DNA of 64,000 nt from Flavobacterium algicola (GTDB taxonomy: Bacteria > Bacteroidota > Bacteroidia > Flavobacteriales > Flavobacteriaceae): positions 186,001 through 250,000 of the forward strand of contig NZ_JAJTUT010000001.1 of the NCBI RefSeq assembly GCF_022399565.1, in the 5' to 3' direction. A model generated the notes under the pieces. The model did no database searches. It was given only the letters and a program-made list of their open reading frames with translations, and was not told the DNA's origin. Shown piece by piece: positions 26,182 to 35,809 of this stretch. Numbering within the stretch: the first letter of the stretch is position 1; every line of letters begins with the position of its first letter. The position numbers were made by a program, and so were the translations under genes.

Positions 26182-29058
26182 CTATACAGATATTATGTAT
26201 TCTACTAGCCCTTGTTCGTGCAATAAATCCATTTTTTTGCGCAAACGATACCTTTTGATCTCTACACTTCGAACTGAAATATTCAAAAGTGGTGCGATTT
26301 CTTTTGATGATAAATTCAATCTCAAGTAGGCACATAGCTTTAAATCGTTTGGTGTTAAAGAGGGATGAAGCTCTTTGATTCGTCGGAGGAAATCTTTATC
26401 AGTTTTAGCAAATGCTTCTTGAAACACGCTCCAAGAATCTTTACCAGTTATATTTTTATTAATTGTAGAGATAACCGATTTTATACTTCTACTTCCGCTT
26501 TCGGTAGTGTTTTTTAAATCTTCTTGTATAATAGCTAACAGTTCGTTTTTACTATTAACATGCATTGCAGAAGCTGCCAATTCTTTATTTATTTCATCGA
26601 CATTCTGAGACAATTGTTCATTTTTAAGGCGCATCAATTGTTGCTCATTCTCCAACTCTTTAATTTCGAGCAATAAATTATTTTCTTCAATTAATTTTTC
26701 TTGTTGTTTTTTGTGATAGCTATTGTATTTATTAAGAAACAACTTTACACCAATTGCTAAAAATATAAGATAAATAAAAATTGCAAAATTCGTTCCGTAC
26801 CACGGTTTCGAGATGGTGAATGTGTACGATTCTATTTGCTCTAGATTTGAATTGGCAAATTTGGCTTTGACTTTAAATACATACTCTCCTGAAGGTAGAT
26901 TTTTAAAACTCACCGATGACTTAACATTCCAATCGCTCCAATTATCTTGAAACCCTTCTAATATGTATTGGTACTCCGCATTTATGTATTTGTTGTATTC
27001 TGGAACCGTAAAATTTATACTAATATTATTTTCATCATGGTGAAATTGACCATCATTTTTAATCTCATTATCATGAACCTCTCCATTCTGTACATTAGAT
27101 GATACATTTGTAATTAACATTTTATAATTTTTAAAAACTAAGTCTTTAAAATTCATTGTATAATACCCATCTGTAGTTCCAAACAAGTAGTTTGATGCAG
27201 ATAACTGTGTGATATTTTCATAACCCAACATAGAATTCGTTAGTGAAACCGGAATCGGAATACTGTTCTGCTTCAAATGTTTACTTAATTTGGCAGTAGA
27301 GTAATAGTTGATATAATTTTTTGAAAACAACCAAATTCTGTTGCTTTCATCCACTATCATTTTTCCAGAAGTATAATCGTCTTTTTCGAAAACAGAACTT
27401 AGAAGTGGCTCTTTTTCAAATGATTTTGTTTTATTATTCAATTTAAACACACCTTCTTTATAGGCGTAGTAAATGTCATTATTAAATTTTACCAAACTGG
27501 CATTTTTCCCTTTTGTTGGATTTTTATAGGCTGTGATTTTATTGATGTTTCTCAAATTTGAGTCAGTTTCTAAGCGAAATACACCTTTGTATTCGTGACT
27601 AATATAAATTTCAAAAGCATCTGTAATTTCAAAATATTTTGTCGAATAGTCAAAGCCTTTAATTTTATTTCGAAAACGCCATTGATTGTTGTGCTTCTCC
27701 AAGACCGATACTCCATAGTAATTACCTTGTAGTAACAAATTCTTATTACCTGGCACTGGTTCAAATTTCCAAGTTCCCGATTGCGCAAAAACTGTCCTTG
27801 CTTCCGCTCCTTCGATTATGAAAGTTCCGTAATCGTGCCCACAAAATAAAGTGTTATCATAGATAAATAAGTTCCAGACCTGACCTTTTGTGCCTTTTAC
27901 AAATTGAAACTCATCATTACTTTTAAAATTTTTGACAAACAGACCTTGATTGGTTCCCACATACAATTTACCGTTGTATAACTGAGAGGTATACACGGTT
28001 CCTAGAATCCCCGAGTCATCAACATAACTCTTTATAGGTGATTTTAAATTGATGCAATTAATACCGTTGTCAAGTCCCACCCAGATGTTCTTCTCGTCAT
28101 CCTCATACAAACACAAGGCTGTATTATTACTCAAACCTCTCCTTTGAGAGATATGGTATTTCAATTTTCCTTCATTCGAAATAATAAATATTCCGTTAGA
28201 AACTGTACCTACACAATAACCATCTGCAATTTTCTCACAACTGTACACCCTTCCTTCATATAAAGACGCATCAATTTCTGTGGTAAACTTGGTAAATACA
28301 TCATTGACCAAAGTGTAAAAACCTTTACTTTGAGTTACTAGAAGAAGACCTTCCTCTGTAGAAAAAGTATTTACAATGCTATTATTCTGCAGTTTTTGGC
28401 TGTTAGCAATCAGCTTACTTTTGCCTCCTTCAATTTCATACAGTCCTTGATTATGAGTTTGAAAGTAAATCGCTGTTTCGGTTTGAAACGATTTTACAAT
28501 CTTTGAACCAGGTGCTATAATTTTAAAACTACCTGTCTTACTGTCATAAATATAAATACGATCGAGTGATTGAAAAACAATCCACTGTTCATAGTTTAAA
28601 ATATTCCAAAATTGTTCGTCATCCAGTATTTTCGACTTGATGTAATTACTAATAGAATAATATTTCAAAAGACCTGTAGGTTGTCGTTTCCAGTAACCAA
28701 AATCCATGTAGCTTCCAGTATAAATTCTATCATTCACAACTTTTACAGATCGAATAATTGCATCGTTTGGTGAGGGATATAATTTCCAGGAAGAACCATT
28801 AAACTCAAGCAATCCTTCATTATTAGCAAAAAATACAAATTGATTATCATCTTGTGATATCATCCAATTTTGATTTCCTGCACCGTAAAGATTTGGACTA
28901 TAATTTACGATGGGAGGTAAATCTTGGGCATGAGATAGTAGGATTGAAAAAAAAGCAAAGAAAGTGGTTAATAGCGTTTTCAATTGGAGATTTATTTTGG
29001 TAGTTTGAGATTGTAAATTTAGTATTAAAATGAATTTGCTAATTAAAAACAAATACAT
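26182..29058 (-). CDS. Two-component-propeller/Y_Y_Y regulator with LuxR-type HTH
   Basis: This sensor-regulator has up to 958 residues. Beta-propeller repeats fill the N-terminal part (for example EGLLEFNGSSWKLYPSPN and EDDEKNIWVGLDNGINCINL). A Y_Y_Y domain lies at about 700-780 (YQYILEGFQDNWSDW), with a membrane segment near 785-805, a coiled coil (EENNLLLEIKELENEQQLMR) and a C-terminal LuxR-type HTH (LSSKEIAPLLNISVRSVEIK). No kinase or receiver is present, so one protein would link periplasmic glycan sensing to DNA binding. The ATG at 29058 gives an odd N-terminus; a TTG at 28983 gives a clean signal peptide (MKTLLTTFFAFFSILLSHAQ) and may be the true start. It lies upstream of susC and probably controls it. 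Confidence 0.9.
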   Translation of the reverse strand: MYLFLISKFILILNLQSQTTKINLQLKTLLTTFFAFFSILLSHAQDLPPIVNYSPNLYGAGNQNWMISQDDNQFVFFANNEGLLEFNGSSWKLYPSPNDAIIRSVKVVNDRIYTGSYMDFGYWKRQPTGLLKYYSISNYIKSKILDDEQFWNILNYEQWIVFQSLDRIYIYDSKTGSFKIIAPGSKIVKSFQTETAIYFQTHNQGLYEIEGGKSKLIANSQKLQNNSIVNTFSTEEGLLLVTQSKGFYTLVNDVFTKFTTEIDASLYEGRVYSCEKIADGYCVGTVSNGIFIISNEGKLKYHISQRRGLSNNTALCLYEDDEKNIWVGLDNGINCINLKSPIKSYVDDSGILGTVYTSQLYNGKLYVGTNQGLFVKNFKSNDEFQFVKGTKGQVWNLFIYDNTLFCGHDYGTFIIEGAEARTVFAQSGTWKFEPVPGNKNLLLQGNYYGVSVLEKHNNQWRFRNKIKGFDYSTKYFEITDAFEIYISHEYKGVFRLETDSNLRNINKITAYKNPTKGKNASLVKFNNDIYYAYKEGVFKLNNKTKSFEKEPLLSSVFEKDDYTSGKMIVDESNRIWLFSKNYINYYSTAKLSKHLKQNSIPIPVSLTNSMLGYENITQLSASNYLFGTTDGYYTMNFKDLVFKNYKMLITNVSSNVQNGEVHDNEIKNDGQFHHDENNISINFTVPEYNKYINAEYQYILEGFQDNWSDWNVKSSVSFKNLPSGEYVFKVKAKFANSNLEQIESYTFTISKPWYGTNFAIFIYLIFLAIGVKLFLNKYNSYHKKQQEKLIEENNLLLEIKELENEQQLMRLKNEQLSQNVDEINKELAASAMHVNSKNELLAIIQEDLKNTTESGSRSIKSVISTINKNITGKDSWSVFQEAFAKTDKDFLRRIKELHPSLTPNDLKLCAYLRLNLSSKEIAPLLNISVRSVEIKRYRLRKKMDLLHEQGLVEYIISV

Positions 29059-29141
29059 AATAACTATACAACCATAAATTAGTGATTTTTGAACAACTAT
29101 CGCTCAATTATTTAACCTTTTTTATGATTTGTTGATTCCTA

Positions 29142-29169
29142 ATTGTCTCTCCAAAAATGCTTACTTTTG
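29142..29169 (+). promoter_or_regulatory. Promoter of uvrA
   Basis: ATTG (29142-29145, -33) and TACTTTTG (29162-29169, -7, exact TAnnTTTG) are separated by 16 bp. The -7 box lies 18 bp before the ATG at 29188. This placement excludes the TTG at 29143 as a start codon, because it would lie in the -33 box. Confidence 0.65.
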
Positions 29170-29187
29170 TATAAATTACATTTTTTT

Positions 29188-31971
29188 ATGCAAGTTGACC
29201 TTTCTACATTAGATCCAAAGAAAAATATTATTATAAAAGGTGCTCAAGTACACAACCTTAAAAATGTTGATGTCGCAATACCTAGAAACAAATTGGTAGT
29301 AATCACAGGACTTTCGGGCTCCGGAAAATCCAGTTTGGCGTTTGATACTTTGTATGCCGAAGGGCAACGTCGCTATGTAGAGAGTTTATCTTCCTACGCA
29401 CGTCAATTTTTAGGGCGGTTGGACAAACCAAAAGTCGAATACATCAAAGGGATTGCACCTGCAATTGCCATAGAACAGAAGGTAAATACCACCAACGCGC
29501 GATCTACGGTGGGAACTTCTACAGAAATTTATGATTACATAAAATTATTATATGCCCGTATCGGCCGTACCTATTCACCGGTATCTGGTGTTGAGGTAAA
29601 GAAAAATACGGTAACCGACGTAGTAAACGCTGTCAAAACTTTTGAACCCGATAGTAAATGGTTGCTTATTGCTCCTATTTTCCTCGAGAAAGGTCGAAAA
29701 TTAGAAGAAAAACTAAAGGCACTATTGCAGCAAGGTTTTGCTCGTGTTTTGATTGATAACGAAATGGTACGTTTGGACGACTTACCAGCAAAATTACCGA
29801 AAAAGGAAATTCTTTTAATCATTGACCGTATCGTGGTAAAAGATGAAGAAGAATTCTACAACCGTTTATCTGATGCTGTGCAGACAGCATTTTTTGAAGG
29901 AAAAGGAGTTTGCCATTTACAGGAAGTTAGTACAAAAGAGCGTTTCACATATTCGAACAATTTCGAAATGGACGGAATTACCTTTTTGGAACCCAACGTT
30001 CATTTATTCAGCTTTAATAACCCTTATGGTGCGTGTCCCGTATGTGAAGGATACGGAAATATTATCGGAATCGATGCTGAATTGGTTATTCCCAATACTT
30101 CCTTGTCTGTGTATGAAAGCGCTATTTTTCCTTGGCGTGGTGATAGTATGAGTTATTACAAAGACGAGTTGATTAAGCATGCCTATAAATTTGATTTCCC
30201 CATACACAAACCTTTTTTCGAACTTACCAGCGCACAGAAAGATTTAATATGGACCGGAAACAGTTATTTTGAAGGATTGAATGATTTCTTTAAAGAATTA
30301 GAAGCTAAAAATTACAAAATACAAAATCGTGTCATGCTCTCTCGTTATAGAGGTAAGACCAAATGTACTGTATGTAAAGGTAAACGTTTGCGAGAAGAAG
30401 CTAATTATGTCAAGATAAACGGCAAAACAGTTTCAGAGTTAGTAGACTTACCAATTAAGCATTTGGTGGCCTTTTTCGAAAATATTGATCTTGACATCTA
30501 CGAGAAACAAATAGCCAAACGATTACTAATCGAAATCAATAATAGGCTGTCCTTCTTAACAGAAGTAGGCTTAAGTTATTTAACATTAAATAGAAATTCA
30601 TCAACCTTGTCTGGTGGTGAATCCCAACGTATCAATTTGGCAACCTCTTTAGGGAGTAGCTTAGTTGGATCAATGTACATTCTTGACGAACCAAGTATTG
30701 GATTACACCCCAAAGATTCTGAACGACTAATCAAAGTTTTGCTGTCTTTACGAGATTTGGGTAATACAGTAATAGTTGTGGAGCATGACGAGGATATTAT
30801 GAAAGCTGCCGATATGATTATTGATATTGGTCCTGAGGCAGGAACCTTTGGTGGCCACTTGGTCGCACAAGGTACTTATGAGGAAATTTTAAAATCATCA
30901 TCTCTAACTGCGCAGTACCTCAACGGAGATTTGGCGATCGAAATTCCTAAAAAGCGGCGTTCCTTTAAAAATTATATTGAAATCATTGGTGCCCGCGAAA
31001 ATAATTTACAAAATATCAATGTAAAATTCCCATTGGATGTTTTAACGGTTATCACAGGAGTTTCAGGTAGTGGAAAAAGTACACTGGTAAAGAAAATTCT
31101 TTTTCCAGCGATGCAAAAGAAACTCGATAACGCAGGAGAAAAAGCAGGACAGTTTACCGATATCAAAGGTTCGTTCTCACATATAAAACACATTGAGTAT
31201 GTCGATCAAAATCCAATTGGTCGTAGTTCACGCTCCAATCCTGTGACCTATATTAAGGCTTATGATGATATTAGAGATTTGTATTCCAAACAAAACCTAT
31301 CCAAGTTAAGAGGTTATCTGCCAAAGCATTTTTCCTTTAATGTAGATGCAGGTCGTTGCGAAACTTGTAGTGGGGAAGGAACGATCAATGTCGAAATGGT
31401 TTTTATGGCCGATGTGCAGTTGCCATGTGAAACTTGTGGCGGAAAACGATTTAAAAAAGAAATTTTAGAGGTCCAATTTGAAGGCAAAAATATTCATGAT
31501 ATCTTGACTTTAACGATTGATGATGCGGTTGCATTTTTCGAAAAAACAAAGCAAACCAAAATCACTCAAAAGTTAAAACCACTGCAAGACGTGGGATTGG
31601 GTTATGTACAATTAGGCCAGTCCTCTTCTACCCTATCTGGTGGTGAGGCACAGCGTATCAAACTAGCTTCCTTCTTGGTAAAAGGAGCGACAAAAGAAAA
31701 AGCTTTATTTGTTTTTGATGAGCCAACAACGGGATTGCATTTTCACGATATTAAGAAATTAATGGCCTCTTTTAATGCTTTAATCGAAAAAGGACATTCG
31801 ATATTAGTGATAGAGCACAATCTTGACCTTATAAAATGTGCCGATTACATCATTGATTTAGGTCCAGAAGGAGGAGAAAATGGTGGACAACTATTAGCAG
31901 AAGGAACACCTGAAGAAATAGTAAAAAGCAAAAAATCGGTTACAGCTAAGTATTTAAAGGAGAAGTTGTAA
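29188..31971 (+). CDS. uvrA: Excinuclease ABC subunit UvrA
   Basis: This protein has 927 residues from the ATG at 29188 ([19 protein letters not shown]). It has two ABC ATPase modules. The first has Walker [10 protein letters not shown] and signature [12 protein letters not shown] with [11 protein letters not shown]. The second has GVSGSGKST and [12 protein letters not shown] with [10 protein letters not shown]. Zinc-binding cysteines appear as [16 protein letters not shown] and CETCSGEG with CETCGGKR. It detects bulky DNA lesions and loads UvrB. The frame continues upstream to a TTG at 29143, but that lies within the promoter. It is a single gene. Confidence 0.98.
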   Translation: MQVDLSTLDPKKNIIIKGAQVHNLKNVDVAIPRNKLVVITGLSGSGKSSLAFDTLYAEGQRRYVESLSSYARQFLGRLDKPKVEYIKGIAPAIAIEQKVNTTNARSTVGTSTEIYDYIKLLYARIGRTYSPVSGVEVKKNTVTDVVNAVKTFEPDSKWLLIAPIFLEKGRKLEEKLKALLQQGFARVLIDNEMVRLDDLPAKLPKKEILLIIDRIVVKDEEEFYNRLSDAVQTAFFEGKGVCHLQEVSTKERFTYSNNFEMDGITFLEPNVHLFSFNNPYGACPVCEGYGNIIGIDAELVIPNTSLSVYESAIFPWRGDSMSYYKDELIKHAYKFDFPIHKPFFELTSAQKDLIWTGNSYFEGLNDFFKELEAKNYKIQNRVMLSRYRGKTKCTVCKGKRLREEANYVKINGKTVSELVDLPIKHLVAFFENIDLDIYEKQIAKRLLIEINNRLSFLTEVGLSYLTLNRNSSTLSGGESQRINLATSLGSSLVGSMYILDEPSIGLHPKDSERLIKVLLSLRDLGNTVIVVEHDEDIMKAADMIIDIGPEAGTFGGHLVAQGTYEEILKSSSLTAQYLNGDLAIEIPKKRRSFKNYIEIIGARENNLQNINVKFPLDVLTVITGVSGSGKSTLVKKILFPAMQKKLDNAGEKAGQFTDIKGSFSHIKHIEYVDQNPIGRSSRSNPVTYIKAYDDIRDLYSKQNLSKLRGYLPKHFSFNVDAGRCETCSGEGTINVEMVFMADVQLPCETCGGKRFKKEILEVQFEGKNIHDILTLTIDDAVAFFEKTKQTKITQKLKPLQDVGLGYVQLGQSSSTLSGGEAQRIKLASFLVKGATKEKALFVFDEPTTGLHFHDIKKLMASFNALIEKGHSILVIEHNLDLIKCADYIIDLGPEGGENGGQLLAEGTPEEIVKSKKSVTAKYLKEKL

Positions 31972-32045
31972 CAAACAAATAACTAATGAAATTGATTTTT
32001 AGAAACATACGCTTTTTTTTATAACTTTAAATAAAAATTTATTTT

Positions 32046-32933
32046 ATGAGCAATCTAAAAAAAGAAGACATTAGTCAAGAGGTATTTGATCTGTATGATG
32101 ATTATGCACACAACAAAATAGAACGTCGACAATTTATTGAGAAGTTATCGTTGTATGCCGTAGGAACGGTTACCGTAGGTTCTCTTTTGAGTTTTATGTC
32201 ACCCAATTATGTAGATACTGTGACGGTGCCTAAAGATGATCCTAGAATAGCATCCGACTATATCACTTATGATTCTCCCAAAGGCGGCGGGGCTATCAAA
32301 GGATTACTTTCTTTCCCGAAAGACGGTGAAAAGAAACTTCCTGGGGTGATTGTAGTACATGAAAACAGAGGACTTAATCCGTATATAGAAGATGTTGGTC
32401 GTCGTACAGCAGTCGAAGGTTTTATTAGTCTTGCGCCAGATGCGCTATCCCCTTTAGGTGGCTATCCAGGAAATGATGATGAGGGACGAGAACTGCAAAA
32501 AAAGCGCGATCGTGACGAAATGCTCGAAGATTTTATAGCAGCCTATCACTATTTAAAATCGCATCCTAAATGCAACGGCAAAATTGCAGTAGTTGGATTT
32601 TGCTTTGGGGGATGGATTTCAAATATGATGGCCGTTAAACTACCCGATTTATTGGCTTCAGTTCCTTTTTACGGAGGTCAACCTACGGCAGAGGAAGCTA
32701 AATTGATCAAAACTCCATTACTATTACACTACGCCGGACTTGACACTCGTGTAAACGAAGGTTGGCCAGACTACGAAGCCGTATTAAAAGCAAATGGAGT
32801 CGAAAATACGGCTCATTTCTACGCCAATGTCAATCACGGTTTTCACAACAACACTACACCAAGATACGACGCTCCCGCAGCAACTCTAGCGTGGACAAGA
32901 ACTATTGATTTTTTCAAAGAAAAACTGGGGTAA
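32046..32933 (+). CDS. Dienelactone hydrolase family protein with Tat-like signal
   Basis: This 295-residue alpha/beta-hydrolase has nucleophile Cys186 in GFCFGG, which is characteristic of dienelactone hydrolases. Likely partners are the Asp in YAGLDTRVNEG and the His in NVNHGFHN. The N-terminus carries ERRQFIEKL (Arg27-Arg28) before a hydrophobic stretch (LYAVGTVTVGSLLSF), which reads as a Tat export signal with a long n-region. The substrate is unknown, and the related E. coli protein YghX is also uncharacterised. A possible -7 box (TAACTTTA, 7 of 8) lies just upstream. It is a single gene, followed by an accessory region. Confidence 0.9.
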   Translation: MSNLKKEDISQEVFDLYDDYAHNKIERRQFIEKLSLYAVGTVTVGSLLSFMSPNYVDTVTVPKDDPRIASDYITYDSPKGGGAIKGLLSFPKDGEKKLPGVIVVHENRGLNPYIEDVGRRTAVEGFISLAPDALSPLGGYPGNDDEGRELQKKRDRDEMLEDFIAAYHYLKSHPKCNGKIAVVGFCFGGWISNMMAVKLPDLLASVPFYGGQPTAEEAKLIKTPLLLHYAGLDTRVNEGWPDYEAVLKANGVENTAHFYANVNHGFHNNTTPRYDAPAATLAWTRTIDFFKEKLG

Positions 32934-33223
32934 TCTTATTTTTATTTTAGGATTGCCCCTCCGTAAATCCCCAAGCTTCGGGATGCTACAATTCCTTGTT
33001 CTTCCTTCGTCAGGCTGCGCTGCTATCTCTCGCACATGATTTAATATGTGATGATGTGTTAATTACTTTTTTTCGTTTTGTAGTTAATTGTTTATATATT
33101 TGAGGAAAGATAAAATATGGAGATTGTCATACGTATCGGCCTATAGTTGGATGGCTTTGTATGATTTTGTTGCACATATATATTAGTTGGTGGCAATTTT
33201 AAAAATCCGCAATTCTAACGAAC
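32934..33223 (+). other. Intergenic stretch with small hairpins
   Basis: There is no gene in this roughly 290-bp gap. The left part is GC-richer than the surroundings and contains an ATCCC/GGGAT hairpin (32967-32984) and a CACAT/ATGTG hairpin near 33032-33050. It resembles the degraded repeat sequence that often follows flavobacterial genes, but I could not match it to the two clear repeat elements elsewhere in the window. Confidence 0.4.
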
Positions 33224-33231
33224 TATTTTTG
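33224..33231 (+). promoter_or_regulatory. -7 promoter element
   Basis: TATTTTTG matches TAnnTTTG exactly and lies 26 nt before the ATG at 33258. The -33 position holds only TTTT (33197-33200, 23-bp spacing), so the assignment rests mainly on the -7 box. Confidence 0.5.
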
Positions 33232-33257
33232 TAAAGACCAATTAAGAAAAAGAAAAT

Positions 33258-34370
33258 ATGGAAACGAACAGAAGACTTTGGCTGAAAAAAATTGGAATTG
33301 GAGTGGCTGGTATTGGACTTACAAGCTTCAATTCATTTGCTTCTCCTCTTGCATCAGAAAATTTAATTAATAGTTTTGAGAATGATGCTAACTTAATTTT
33401 TTTACGCTCAAATGAAAACCCATATGGCCCATCTCCCTTAGCAAGGAAAGCATTTGCGGAAAATGTGAATATTAGCAACAGATATAACTGGGACATAGAA
33501 GCACAAATAATTTCTGCTATTGCGTTAAAAAATAGTGTTAAAAACGAAAATATATTATTGGGCGCTGGTTCAACCGAAATTTTAGACTTAGTCGCAAAAT
33601 TTGTGTCATTAGACAAAGGAAATTATGTAATCGCTGATCCAAGCTATGATTATTGGACAGTTACATTAGAAAATTTTGGTTTAACCAAAAATAAAGTGCC
33701 ACTTACAGCCGAAAAGAAAATTAATCTAAGAGCTATGTTGGAAGCTGTAAACCAAAATACGAAACTTGTTTATATCTGTAATCCAAATAACCCAACAGGA
33801 ACAATTTGTGAAAGAGAAGCATTAGTAGAATTTGTAACAAATATTTCACAGAATACAATTGTATTAATTGATGAGGCATATTTGGACTTTACCAAACAGC
33901 AATCTCTTAGCAATCTAGTTTATAACCACAAAAATATTATTATCGCTAAAACATTTTCCAAAATGTATGGTTTAGCTGGAGCACGTATTGGGTATGCAAT
34001 TGCAGACAAAACATTAATTGAGAATTTGTCAAATTTGCAATCCAATACAAATAATAGCGTTAGTGTATTATCAAAACTTGCGGCCATTGCTTCGTTGAAA
34101 GACGATAAATTTGCTACAAATTGCTACTCACTAAATGAGAATGTAAGACAATTTACTATCAGCGAACTCAAAAAATTAAATTGTGAGTGCATTTCTTCTA
34201 ATACAAATTTTATCTATTTTTCACTTGCAAAATACAATAAGGATTATTTCAAGCAATTAGAAGATAATAATATTGAAGGGGGAAGAATATACGAAGAGCA
34301 AGGAAAATGGACAAGGATTACAGTTGGAAAAATGGACGAAATGAAAAAATTCATCAAAGCAATTCAATAA
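33258..34370 (+). CDS. HisC-like PLP-dependent aminotransferase with Tat-like signal
   Basis: This 370-residue fold-type I aminotransferase has CNPNNPTGTI, the VLIDEAYLDF strand with the PLP-interacting Asp, and the Schiff-base lysine in KTFSKMYGLAGARIGYAIA. SNENPYGPSPLA at the N-terminus is typical of histidinol-phosphate aminotransferases. Before it lies NRRLWLKKIGIGVAGIGLTS, a twin-arginine motif (Arg5-Arg6) with a hydrophobic segment, which suggests export or membrane attachment. No his operon is nearby, so a histidine-biosynthesis role is unlikely. The gene lies in an accessory patch, carries a terminator-like hairpin at its end, and is followed by a long inverted repeat. Confidence 0.88.
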   Translation: METNRRLWLKKIGIGVAGIGLTSFNSFASPLASENLINSFENDANLIFLRSNENPYGPSPLARKAFAENVNISNRYNWDIEAQIISAIALKNSVKNENILLGAGSTEILDLVAKFVSLDKGNYVIADPSYDYWTVTLENFGLTKNKVPLTAEKKINLRAMLEAVNQNTKLVYICNPNNPTGTICEREALVEFVTNISQNTIVLIDEAYLDFTKQQSLSNLVYNHKNIIIAKTFSKMYGLAGARIGYAIADKTLIENLSNLQSNTNNSVSVLSKLAAIASLKDDKFATNCYSLNENVRQFTISELKKLNCECISSNTNFIYFSLAKYNKDYFKQLEDNNIEGGRIYEEQGKWTRITVGKMDEMKKFIKAIQ

Positions 34371-34394
34371 AAACAGCCACCAACCGCTGTTTTT
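34369..34394 (+). terminator. Rho-independent terminator
   Basis: AAAAACAGC pairs perfectly with GCTGTTTTT (9 bp, 8-nt loop CACCAACC). It overlaps the stop codon of the aminotransferase gene and provides its own U-run. Confidence 0.8.
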
Positions 34395-34490
34395 GATATA
34401 GCTGGAATGTAGTGGAATTATCGTTCCGCATCAAGTTTTTGTTAAGCCGAAAATTGAGCGGTTACGAACTTCCAGCCATCTCAAAGTGGC
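34376..34490 (+). repeat. Long imperfect inverted repeat between accessory genes
   Basis: Nested complementary arms occur in this gap: GCCAC (34376) with GTGGC (34486), GCTGGAA (34401) with TTCCAGC (34470), and CCGC (34426) with GCGG (34458). The whole could fold into a roughly 115-nt hairpin with bulges. The layout resembles the folded single-strand form of an integron attC site or a mobile intergenic repeat, but the canonical core bases are not clearly present. Confidence 0.45.
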
Positions 34491-34530
34491 AAACCGTCAT
34501 GCGACATCAAATCGAACGAATCTAAATTAA

Positions 34531-35106
34531 ATGAAAAACATTATTTTAGGAATTTTTATTGGCCTAACAGCATCATTTTTAATATTAAACCGAATTCCGT
34601 GGTCAGAGTTTTTCTCTATTACTGTGCTAAAGGCCGGTTTTACAGTCTTCTTAGCTTTAATTGGAGGTTTAATTGCACTCTATCAAGTTAAAGCGAATGT
34701 AATATCAAGCGCACGGATTAAGTGGATTGAGGAATTTAAAACGAATATTGCAGAATATACGTCTATGACTAATGAAGTAATTTTTAGTTTTCGAGAACAC
34801 TTTGAAAGTAAAGATCTAGATCATCGTTCTTTATATCATCAAAAATATATGGACGTTTCACACAAAGTGGCTATTGTTAGAGGGAAAATTTATTTAAACT
34901 TGAATCTTGATGAAAAACCATATAAAAGTATTTGCAATATAATGACCAATATTGAAAAATTAACTTTGCATACAAACTTAGAAAATATCTGCCAAGAAGA
35001 AAATTACGATGAAATAAGTGATCTATTTAATGACCTAAATTCAGCAACATTTAAAGCGATGAAAATCGAATGGGAAAAATCAAAAAAGCTAATTAATTTT
35101 AATTGA
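34531..35106 (+). CDS. Hypothetical membrane protein in accessory patch
   Basis: This 191-residue protein has two membrane segments at the N-terminus (about 3-20 and 30-53, the latter FFSITVLKAGFTVFLALIGG onward). A soluble helical domain of about 135 residues follows (SARIKWIEEFKTNIAEYTSM ...), predicted to face the cytoplasm. I do not recognise the family. The fold type (two membrane helices plus a helical cytosolic domain) is common in uncharacterised accessory genes. It is framed on both sides by long inverted repeats and is not linked to any operon. Confidence 0.65.
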   Translation: MKNIILGIFIGLTASFLILNRIPWSEFFSITVLKAGFTVFLALIGGLIALYQVKANVISSARIKWIEEFKTNIAEYTSMTNEVIFSFREHFESKDLDHRSLYHQKYMDVSHKVAIVRGKIYLNLNLDEKPYKSICNIMTNIEKLTLHTNLENICQEENYDEISDLFNDLNSATFKAMKIEWEKSKKLINFN

Positions 35107-35130
35107 ACATATATCAAGACGTCGCATAAC

Positions 35131-35243
35131 GCACGCTACAACGGATTTAGGCAATTGGCTTAATGGAAAATTCGTTTTGTAGTTGTGATAATTTGGCAAA
35201 TCCGAAGAATGGGCTTGATTTAGTCCCAAACCCACTGTAGTGC
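35131..35243 (+). repeat. Second long imperfect inverted repeat between accessory genes
   Basis: The arms GCACGCTACA (35131-35140) and TGTAGTGC (35236-35243) pair with a small bulge, and the inner arms CGGATTT (35142) and AAATCCG (35198) pair perfectly. The element follows GTCGCATAAC and is much richer in GC than the neighbouring genes. The size and nesting are like those of the element at 34376-34490, although the sequences differ, as is seen among attC-like sites. Confidence 0.45.
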
Positions 35244-35283
35244 CAAGACATTGGCAGATATTATAAACCCAAAACAGAAAAAC

Positions 35284-35787
35284 ATGAAATGTAAATTATT
35301 ATTATTTTCTTTATTTTTAATGACTAATGCTTTTAGTCAATCAAATTATTATATCTCTAAGAGTAACGATACTATTAGATGCGAAATTATATGGTTTACT
35401 TCTAAAAAGTTAAAAGTAAACGTTAATGGTGAAGACAAAAAATTTTCACCGAAAGACATAATGTCTTTTAATTTTAGAGGAAATAAATTCGTTTCTTTAA
35501 TGAATGATTACAATAATTTTTATAAAGAAATTATATCAGGAAAACTATCATTCTACAATGTTTTTGGAAACAATGCTTATGACGGTTCATCAATAATTTT
35601 TCCAATTATGGTAAAAGATGATAAAATAGTATGGTTAAACGTAATAAATCCAAAAGAAAGAATTGCAAAATTAATATCTGATTGTCCAGAATTATATAAT
35701 GAGTGGGTTGAGGGTAGTAAATATTCTCTTAAAGAAAAGGAAGCTATTGTCAATGCGTACAATGAATGTGTATCAAAAAAACATTAA
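35284..35787 (+). CDS. Hypothetical secreted protein in accessory patch
   Basis: This is a 167-residue protein. The ATG at 35284 gives a signal peptide (MKCKLLLFSLFLMTNAFSQS); an upstream TTG at 35251 in the same frame would bury it, so I prefer the ATG. The mature part contains YYISKSNDTIRCEIIWFTSK and VNGEDKKFSPKDIMSFNFRG, a beta-rich pattern seen in many small exported Bacteroidetes proteins of unknown role. The gene is very AT-rich and lies between an inverted repeat and a group II intron remnant, which suggests it was acquired with the patch. Confidence 0.65.
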   Translation: MKCKLLLFSLFLMTNAFSQSNYYISKSNDTIRCEIIWFTSKKLKVNVNGEDKKFSPKDIMSFNFRGNKFVSLMNDYNNFYKEIISGKLSFYNVFGNNAYDGSSIIFPIMVKDDKIVWLNVINPKERIAKLISDCPELYNEWVEGSKYSLKEKEAIVNAYNECVSKKH

Positions 35788-35809
35788 CATCTTCCAATCG
35801 AGTAGACTG

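Noticed and set aside
29143..29187. TTG-initiated 15-codon extension of UvrA
   Set aside because: The TTG lies in the -33 promoter box and UvrA homologues start near the ATG at 29188.
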